A DNA stretch of 10,034 nucleotides, from positions 1 to 10,034 of the forward strand of contig JASHVC010000222.1 in NCBI GenBank assembly GCA_030039655.1, read 5' to 3'. Below, piece by piece: positions 1 through 10,034 of this stretch. The notes beneath the pieces are model-generated. The model was not told the DNA's origin and ran no database searches. It worked only from the letters and a program-made list of their open reading frames with translations. Origin of the DNA: Xanthobacteraceae bacterium (lineage in GTDB: Bacteria; Pseudomonadota; Alphaproteobacteria; Rhizobiales; Xanthobacteraceae). The position numbers were made by a program, and so were the translations under genes. The first letter of the stretch is position 1; each line of letters opens with the position of its first letter.

Positions 1-198
1 CAACTGGAAGCCGTCTAGCTCGGGCATGCACACGTCGATGAGAACGACCGCGACATCGTTCTTGAGCAGGTACGCCAGCGCCTCCCGTGCTGACGACGTC
101 TTGATCAGATTTTCTCCGAGGTCGCCTAAGATCACCTCGTAGGCCAGAAGCTTATCCGGCTGATCGTCCACCAGAAGGACGTTGACTTTGTCCGTCAT
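1..198 (-). CDS. Response regulator receiver domain protein, partial (C-terminal part outside window)
   Basis: Only the first 66 residues are present, starting at the ATG on the minus strand at position 198. They form the first half of a CheY-like receiver domain. The acidic pair D11-D12 follows a hydrophobic first strand (NVLLVDDQP), and the phosphoacceptor is D55 in the strand VVLIDVCMPELDGF. The start lies 9 bases after the stop codon of the large hybrid kinase, so the two genes are almost certainly co-transcribed. A weak AGG ribosome-binding sequence overlaps the kinase stop codon, which suggests translational coupling. By inference this receiver is a partner of the kinase and accepts phosphate from it. 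Whether the protein is a lone receiver, carries an output domain or is itself a kinase cannot be seen, because the gene leaves the window. Confidence 0.9.
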   Translation of the reverse strand, partial: MTDKVNVLLVDDQPDKLLAYEVILGDLGENLIKTSSAREALAYLLKNDVAVVLIDVCMPELDGFQL

Positions 199-207
199 GG
201 CTGTCGC

Positions 208-6513
<6,306 letters not shown>

Positions 6514-6519
6514 AGGTGT

Positions 6520-6523
6520 CTCC
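6520..6523 (-). promoter_or_regulatory. Ribosome binding site of the hybrid kinase
   Basis: On the minus strand GGAG lies six bases before the ATG at 6513. A second purine-rich stretch, GAGGAGGGG, lies slightly further upstream. This site supports the chosen start for the kinase. Confidence 0.6.
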
Positions 6524-6726
6524 AGCCCCTCCTCGGGGGCGCGCGGCGGAGAGATTCCGGCAATAGCGGCAAGGAACTCGGATGGGGCTAAAAGCGTCGA
6601 CCGAGCTTGGAACTAGCCAATCCGAAGCTCGAGGCCGCCAATGGGCAAAATGATCCAGCACGTCGCTTAGGCCGAACGCGCTGCGCGGGAGAAGGTCTCT
6701 AACAAGTCGGACCAGAATCCCCCTCA

Positions 6727-6759
6727 CGGGTCATGCCCCACCTTTTGTGCCATGACCCG
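6727..6759. promoter_or_regulatory. Perfect 9-bp inverted repeat, possible operator
   Basis: The arms are CGGGTCATG (6727-6735) and CATGACCCG (6751-6759), separated by 15 bases. Inside the loop a further CAC/GTG pair (6739-6741 and 6747-6749) could extend a stem. No T-run follows on either strand, so it is not a classical intrinsic terminator. It adjoins the GGAAC motif that begins at 6759. It could be a binding site for a dimeric regulator or an RNA hairpin; the sequence alone does not decide. Confidence 0.4.
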
Positions 6760-6786
6760 GAACGCGGCTAAGAGGCCAAAGTTCCG
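6758..6786. promoter_or_regulatory. Symmetric EcfG/RpoE2-like promoter motif (GGAAC-N17-GTT on both strands)
   Basis: On the plus strand GGAAC (6759-6763) is followed after 17 bases by GTT (6781-6783). The arms CGGAAC and GTTCCG are perfect reverse complements, so the minus strand reads GGAAC-N17-GTT as well. The alphaproteobacterial general-stress sigma factor EcfG uses promoters close to GGAAC-N16/17-cGTT. Here the base before GTT is A on the plus strand and G on the minus strand, not the usual C, so the match is good but incomplete. The position between divergent genes would suit transcription of the hydrolase, the kinase operon, or both. It could instead be a simple palindrome bound by another regulator. 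Confidence 0.4.
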
Positions 6787-6931
6787 AGAGAAAATGCCGT
6801 TTTCAACAAAAAATTCCGGGTGGTTTATCCGCCCTTGCGGGTGGCGCCGACTCGCCTTGTGCAGCGCCGAAGGCAGGGAACCAAAAACACCTGAGGGCTT
6901 TATCAGTTGTTCCGTAGCTCGTCAGACTCTC

Positions 6932-6967
6932 TCTCCGGTCCGGCCGCGGCGCCGGGGATTTTTTATT
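6932..6967 (+). terminator. Terminator-like hairpin with T-tract in the hydrolase leader
   Basis: TCTCCGG (6932-6938) can pair with CCGGGGA (6952-6958), with one G-T pair. Alternatively CCGGC (6940-6944) pairs with GCCGG (6951-6955). A run TTTTTT and further T-rich sequence follow directly from 6959. This has the form of a Rho-independent terminator on the plus strand, yet it ends only about 20 bases before the start codon at 6988. It may be an attenuator for the hydrolase, or the end of a short upstream transcript. Confidence 0.45.
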
Positions 6968-6974
6968 TATTGCC

Positions 6975-6981
6975 AGAGGAG
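6975..6981 (+). promoter_or_regulatory. Ribosome binding site of the hydrolase
   Basis: AGAGGAG lies six bases before the ATG at 6988, a strong match to the Shine-Dalgarno consensus. It decides this start over a TTG further upstream in the same frame at 6907. Confidence 0.8.
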
Positions 6982-6987
6982 ACGCGC

Positions 6988-7935
6988 ATGAAATCGTGGT
7001 CGCGCACCGGAATTCTGAGCGTATTTGTGTTGGCGGTCTCCGTTGTCCAGGCGTTCGCTTACGGAGTTACGATCCGGCGCAACACAGAGTATGCCGAGCA
7101 CGATGGCGTTAAGCTGCATGGCGATCTGTATCACCCGGTATCTCGTGAACGAGAAAGATTGCCGATCGTGCCGGTTGTAATCGCCGTGCACGGCGGCGGC
7201 TGGCGGAGCGGATCCTCCGACTACTACAGGCACTGGGGTCCCTATCTCGCCGAGGCTGGATACGCGGTTTTCGCAATCGAATACCGGCTGTCCAAGCCAG
7301 GCCAGAAAACCTACCCAGCCGCGGTTTACGACGTACGTGCGGCCGTCCAATTTGTTCGCGCCCAGGCTTCATCGCTTGCCATCGATCCCGACCGTATCGC
7401 CCTGATGGGGGACGGCGCTGGCGCGCATCTGGCCGCGCTGGTGACGCTCGCCAACGCCGAACCGGCGTTTTCCAGTCAGTACAAAGACGACCCCAATGCG
7501 AACACGCCCGCCACCGTCAAGGCGGCACCATTGTTCTACGGCATCTACGATCTTGTTGCGCAGTGGGAGCACGACCAGGTCGCGCAGCCGCTCGATCAGG
7601 TTACTGGCCAATTCTTGGGCGCGACGCCCATGGCGAACCGGCAGCTTTATTTCGAAGCGTCGCCGCCAAGCTACGCCACGGTCGACAGAAACAAACCGGA
7701 ATTTCTCATCATCTACGGCACCTCCGACGAGGTCGTAGACGCCAACACCCAATCCCTGGTTTTCCAGAAGGCGCTTCGGCAAGCGCAATTCTTTGCCCAC
7801 AAAATCGAGATTCCCAGTGTCGGGCACTATTGGGTCCCCGATCCGTTCAATGATCCGCAAAGCCCAAACGCCTATGTGGGTCCGCGGCTTCTCCGTTTCC
7901 TCGAGAAAGCGCTGCTGGGCGCGCCGCCAAGTTGA
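6988..7935 (+). CDS. Exported alpha/beta-hydrolase (esterase-like) with nucleophile Ser replaced by Gly
   Basis: The 315-residue product has a signal peptide: basic start MKSWSR, hydrophobic stretch about residues 9-22, and likely cleavage after AFA at residue 24. The mature part has the fold signatures of the HSL/BD-FAE-like alpha/beta-hydrolases: oxyanion-hole motif HGGGW at 68-72, the nucleophile-elbow region GDGAGAHLAA at 141-150, acid D247 in IIYGTSDEVVD, and H280 in VGHYW. In relatives the elbow reads G-D-S-A-G-G-H-L. Here residue 143 is Gly (codon GGC at 7414-7416) and residue 146 is Ala, so the usual serine nucleophile is missing. Acid and histidine are kept and the frame is intact. 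It is therefore either a non-catalytic relative or uses another chemistry. The expected location is the periplasm or outside the cell. The start is set by a strong ribosome binding site and by the signal peptide. The substrate is unknown. Confidence 0.88.
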   Translation: MKSWSRTGILSVFVLAVSVVQAFAYGVTIRRNTEYAEHDGVKLHGDLYHPVSRERERLPIVPVVIAVHGGGWRSGSSDYYRHWGPYLAEAGYAVFAIEYRLSKPGQKTYPAAVYDVRAAVQFVRAQASSLAIDPDRIALMGDGAGAHLAALVTLANAEPAFSSQYKDDPNANTPATVKAAPLFYGIYDLVAQWEHDQVAQPLDQVTGQFLGATPMANRQLYFEASPPSYATVDRNKPEFLIIYGTSDEVVDANTQSLVFQKALRQAQFFAHKIEIPSVGHYWVPDPFNDPQSPNAYVGPRLLRFLEKALLGAPPS

Positions 7936-8060
7936 ACGACGGCCCCAACAAATTGGAAACTATTAGAGGAAACCGAACAGCGGCACGGCGCCGGGCCTGA
8001 ACCTTTCCCCGGGGGTGACGACAAATGGGTATCGCAACCCTCTGCCCTCGGAGAACGGCC

Positions 8061-8621
8061 ATGTCTCGTAAAGTCATCCTCACCCTCGCAACCGCGGCTA
8101 CGGTTGCCGCTGCGTCCATTGCATCGTCCAGCACGAGTTACGCCCGCGGTGGTCTCCGCTTTGGCGACACCGATCGCATCTCCGGCCCCAACCATTTCGT
8201 CAACGCCAGTCACTTTGCGCGTATAAATCACCTTCCGCGGATCAATGAGCCACGCGATCCGGGCCACCACATCGGTCTCCACGAGCATCACCACCACTGG
8301 GCGTTCCGCAATGGCATCTGGGGCGAAGTCGACGACGACGTCGTTGCCGACACGGTGGACGTTACGCCCGGCCCGTGTACCTGTCTGACCAAGAACTACA
8401 CGCCGACCGGTCTCGTGGTGTTCGCCGACATTTGCACCAAAGAATCGGCCAGCGCGCCGGTCGACAGCACCGCTGACGCCACGCAAGGGCCAACCACGCC
8501 TCCGCCTGCCGTGCAGGCCCCAGCAGCGACCGCGACTCCGTCGAACTTTGCGGGGCGCACCTATCAGGACTATCTGGCGGCCAACCCACAGGCGGCCGAG
8601 CAGGCTCCGGCGAAGAACTAA
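8061..8621 (+). CDS. Small secreted His-rich protein of unknown function
   Basis: The product has 186 residues. Residues 1-28 look like a signal peptide: basic MSRK, alanine-rich core, likely cleavage after SYA. Residues 45-80 are rich in histidine, with HH at 69-70 and HEHHHH at 74-79. A short conserved-looking segment at 105-127 contains PCTCLTKNYTP and FADICTKE, with cysteines C106, C108 and C125. The tail from about 130 is low-complexity Ala/Pro/Thr and ends in a short segment with RTYQDYLAANPQ. I do not recognise a named family. The His and Cys content would permit metal binding, but that is inference. GGAG at 8050-8053, seven bases before the ATG, and the signal peptide favour this start over an in-frame ATG at 8025. 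It follows the hydrolase by 125 bp on the same strand and is closed by a strong terminator. Confidence 0.8.
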   Translation: MSRKVILTLATAATVAAASIASSSTSYARGGLRFGDTDRISGPNHFVNASHFARINHLPRINEPRDPGHHIGLHEHHHHWAFRNGIWGEVDDDVVADTVDVTPGPCTCLTKNYTPTGLVVFADICTKESASAPVDSTADATQGPTTPPPAVQAPAATATPSNFAGRTYQDYLAANPQAAEQAPAKN

Positions 8622-8645
8622 CGACGAAACACACGTGAAACGACC

Positions 8646-8682
8646 GCCGCCCGCGGACACTTCGCGGGCGGCTTATTTTTTA
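8646..8682 (+). terminator. Rho-independent terminator after the His-rich protein gene
   Basis: A perfect 10-bp GC-rich stem, GCCGCCCGCG (8646-8655) with CGCGGGCGGC (8663-8672), encloses a 7-base loop. It is followed by TTATTTTTTA. It starts 24 bases after the stop codon at 8621. The T-tract overlaps the stop codon of the convergent SDR gene (8680-8682). Confidence 0.92.
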
Positions 8683-9486
8683 AGAGAAGACCGGGAGACC
8701 GTCGGGACCAACCTCGCCCTTGAAGGAAATGTAGCCACCGTCGATCAGGAGATCGGTCGCAGTGACGAAGGATGACTCGTCGCCCGCGAGGTAGAGCGCG
8801 CCAGCTGCGATTTCGTCGGGCTCTCCCGGCCGATTGAGCAGATGACGCGGGCCGTTGGCGACGCGCGCCTGCTCCTTGCCACCGCTGCGCGCGCTCGATC
8901 GCTCGGTCAAAATAAAGCCGGGCGAGATGGTGTTGGCGCGGATGTTGTCGGCAGCGTGATCCATGGCCAGGATGCGGGTGAAATGAATGAGCGCGGCCTT
9001 CGTGGTGCAATAGGGCGAGCGCAACGGCACGCCGAGGTGGCCCAGCTGCGAAGCAATGTTGATGATGCAGCCGCCACCGGCACGGCGCAGCTCGGGCACG
9101 CCAAATTTGCACATCAGGAACACGCCGGTCAGATTGACCGCAATGGCCTTGTTCCATTGGTCGAGGGTAAGCGTCTCGACCGAGCCGTCCGGCGTGACAG
9201 TGGCTGCGACGTTGACCAAAGTGGTCAGCTTGCCGAAATGCCCGACGGTGCGCGCGACGGTCTCCCTAGCGCTTGTCTCATCGGACACATCGACCGAGAG
9301 CCCGAGCGCGCGGCCACCGCTGTCGCCGATGGCGCGGGCAACCGCTTCGGCCTTGCCGGGATCGAGGTCGGCCACAGCGACTTCGGCACCTTCTGCGGCG
9401 AACAACCGGGATATGGCACCGCCGATCTCACCGCCGCCGCCACTGACGAGCGCCACGCGCCCCTTGAGCCTTGCTCCCGTCGCCAT
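8680..9486 (-). CDS. SDR-family NAD(P)-dependent oxidoreductase
   Basis: This is a classical short-chain dehydrogenase/reductase of 268 residues, close to the usual family length of about 250. The cofactor loop SGGGGEIG lies at 15-22. Acidic D40 ends the second strand (VAVADLD), which favours NAD(H) over NADP(H), and D66 is in SVDVSD. The VNVAA motif is at 91-95. The catalytic set is N118 (NLTG), S146 (NIASQLG), Y159 and K163 (YCTTK). The SPGF motif follows the active site at 188-191. The third glycine of the usual TGxxxGIG loop is Glu here (E20), a minor oddity. The start at 9486 lies one base after the stop of the upstream gene (TGA-T-ATG), consistent with translational coupling. An alternative ATG at 9516 would add 10 residues and overlap that gene. 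It presumably oxidises or reduces an alcohol/ketone related to the transported compound; the substrate is not evident. Confidence 0.92.
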   Translation of the reverse strand: MATGARLKGRVALVSGGGGEIGGAISRLFAAEGAEVAVADLDPGKAEAVARAIGDSGGRALGLSVDVSDETSARETVARTVGHFGKLTTLVNVAATVTPDGSVETLTLDQWNKAIAVNLTGVFLMCKFGVPELRRAGGGCIINIASQLGHLGVPLRSPYCTTKAALIHFTRILAMDHAADNIRANTISPGFILTERSSARSGGKEQARVANGPRHLLNRPGEPDEIAAGALYLAGDESSFVTATDLLIDGGYISFKGEVGPDGLPVFS

Positions 9487-9487
9487 A

Positions 9488-10034
9488 TCAATGCGCCGCT
9501 TCGACGAAACTGCCATCGACGATCGCCGACTTGGCGGGGTACGGCGGCTTGATCAAATCGATCTCCGCAAGGCCCTCGGCCATCTTGTCATAGACTGCGT
9601 CCGACACATCGCCATTGAAGCCGAACAGCTTCAACTTGGCGACCAGATAATCGTAGGCCTCGGCCGAGTCCTTCGGATCTTGCTTGGCGCGCTTCACCAG
9701 AATGTCGATGGCCCGTTGTCTGTTGGCCGGGTCGTAGAGCCAGCGGACGCCGCGTTTGTAGTCGCGCGCGAAAGCGACCAGCGTGTCGCGATTCGCCGCC
9801 GCCCAGGCGTCATTCGCCCCCCAAACGGTGAAAGGAATACCCTCCGCGAAAGGCTTGGTATCACCGAGATTGGAAAGGCCGGCCTCAATCGCTTTGAAGT
9901 ACGTCGGCGGATTGAGGATCGCAGCATCGACCGCGCCGGCGGCAAGCGCCGCGAAGCGGTCACCCGCCGCCTTGGCATAGACAAAGTCCACGTCGCTCGT
10001 CTTCAGCCCGGCGGAGGCGAGAAACGGCTTGATG
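9488..10034 (-). CDS. ABC transporter substrate-binding protein (NMT1/SsuA/TauA-like), C-terminal part
   Basis: The frame is open to the right edge of the window, so the gene is cut and only the last 181 residues are seen. The sequence matches the second lobe of periplasmic binding proteins of the nitrate/sulfonate/taurine/thiamine-precursor class. It has GDRFAALAAGAVDAAILNPP, then an FKAIEAGLSNLGD segment, then a helical C-terminal part ending in SFVEAAH. Proteins of this class bind a small organic ligand in the periplasm and deliver it to an ABC permease. The permease and ATPase genes are not in the window and would be expected further upstream of this gene (to the right) or elsewhere in the operon. 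The SDR gene follows after one base, so both are likely in one uptake and catabolism operon. The ligand cannot be named from this fragment. Confidence 0.88.
   Translation of the reverse strand, partial: IKPFLASAGLKTSDVDFVYAKAAGDRFAALAAGAVDAAILNPPTYFKAIEAGLSNLGDTKPFAEGIPFTVWGANDAWAAANRDTLVAFARDYKRGVRWLYDPANRQRAIDILVKRAKQDPKDSAEAYDYLVAKLKLFGFNGDVSDAVYDKMAEGLAEIDLIKPPYPAKSAIVDGSFVEAAH

Larger units (their letters stand above)
6514..6987. other. Divergent intergenic region, 474 bp, no convincing gene
   Basis: This stretch separates the kinase operon (minus) from the hydrolase gene (plus), so it should hold the control elements of both. No open frame here has a good ribosome binding site and coding-like sequence. 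It contains an inverted repeat at 6602-6608/6625-6631 (CGAGCTT/AAGCTCG) and another at 6727-6735/6751-6759. A symmetric GGAAC/GTTCC motif lies at 6758-6786, followed by an A-rich patch at about 6789-6815. A short hairpin lies at 6829-6844 (CCGCCC, loop TTGC, GGGTGG with one G-T pair), and a terminator-like hairpin at 6932-6967. The promoter-like and terminator-like elements are listed separately. Confidence 0.7.

Noticed and set aside
6907..6987. TTG start extending the hydrolase by 27 residues
   Set aside because: The extension crosses the terminator-like hairpin and would bury the signal peptide. The ATG at 6988 has a strong ribosome binding site.
6752..6991. Plus-strand open frame of 79 codons in the intergenic region
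   Set aside because: It starts inside the inverted repeat, has no good ribosome binding site, runs through the hairpins and overlaps the hydrolase start in another frame.
8025..8060. Upstream in-frame ATG for the His-rich protein
   Set aside because: The ATG at 8061 has GGAG at good spacing and begins a typical signal peptide. The extra 12 residues would spoil its N-terminus.
7872..8660. Minus-strand open frame of 262 codons across the His-rich protein gene
   Set aside because: It runs antisense to a gene with its own ribosome binding site, signal peptide and terminator. The translation is Arg/Gly-rich, as expected of a shadow frame, and crosses the terminator stem.
8842..9552. Plus-strand open frame of 236 codons opposite the SDR gene
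   Set aside because: The minus-strand frame carries all SDR catalytic motifs, and the plus-strand translation has no recognisable domain.

Overview
The window looks like a chromosomal segment of an alphaproteobacterium of the order Hyphomicrobiales (Bradyrhizobium/Rhodopseudomonas-like). This is inferred from the high-GC coding sequence, the poly-HAMP hybrid kinase, an EcfG-like promoter motif and the style of the small secreted protein. No tRNA, rRNA, CRISPR array, insertion sequence or integrase gene was recognised. The species is not determined.

Positions 1-6513, minus strand: a two-gene signalling operon. A giant soluble hybrid histidine kinase of 2101 aa has an array of about 25 HAMP units, a GAF domain, a HisKA/HATPase core and three receiver domains. 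Nine bases after its stop codon a second gene starts with a fourth receiver domain, and this gene runs off the left edge. Eleven of the HAMP pairs are a near-perfect tandem repeat of 276 bp.

Positions 6514-6987: a 474-bp divergent intergenic region without a convincing gene but rich in symmetry. It holds a 7-bp and a 9-bp inverted repeat. It also holds a GGAAC-N17-GTT motif that reads the same on both strands, so it resembles a general-stress (EcfG/RpoE2-type) promoter facing both ways. A terminator-like hairpin with a T-tract lies just before the ribosome binding site of the next gene.

Positions 6988-8682, plus strand: an exported alpha/beta-hydrolase whose nucleophile serine is replaced by glycine, then a small secreted His-rich protein of unknown function, then a strong intrinsic terminator.

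Positions 8680-10034, minus strand, convergent with the preceding pair: an SDR-family oxidoreductase and, one base upstream of it, the C-terminal part of an ABC-transporter substrate-binding protein of the NMT1/SsuA type. These two probably belong to an uptake/catabolism operon that continues to the right.

The most interesting items are the kinase's HAMP array, including a two-module super-repeat, the palindromic promoter-like motif between the kinase and the hydrolase, the possible attenuator in the hydrolase leader, and the apparently inactivated esterase. Nothing here amounts to a proven new system.
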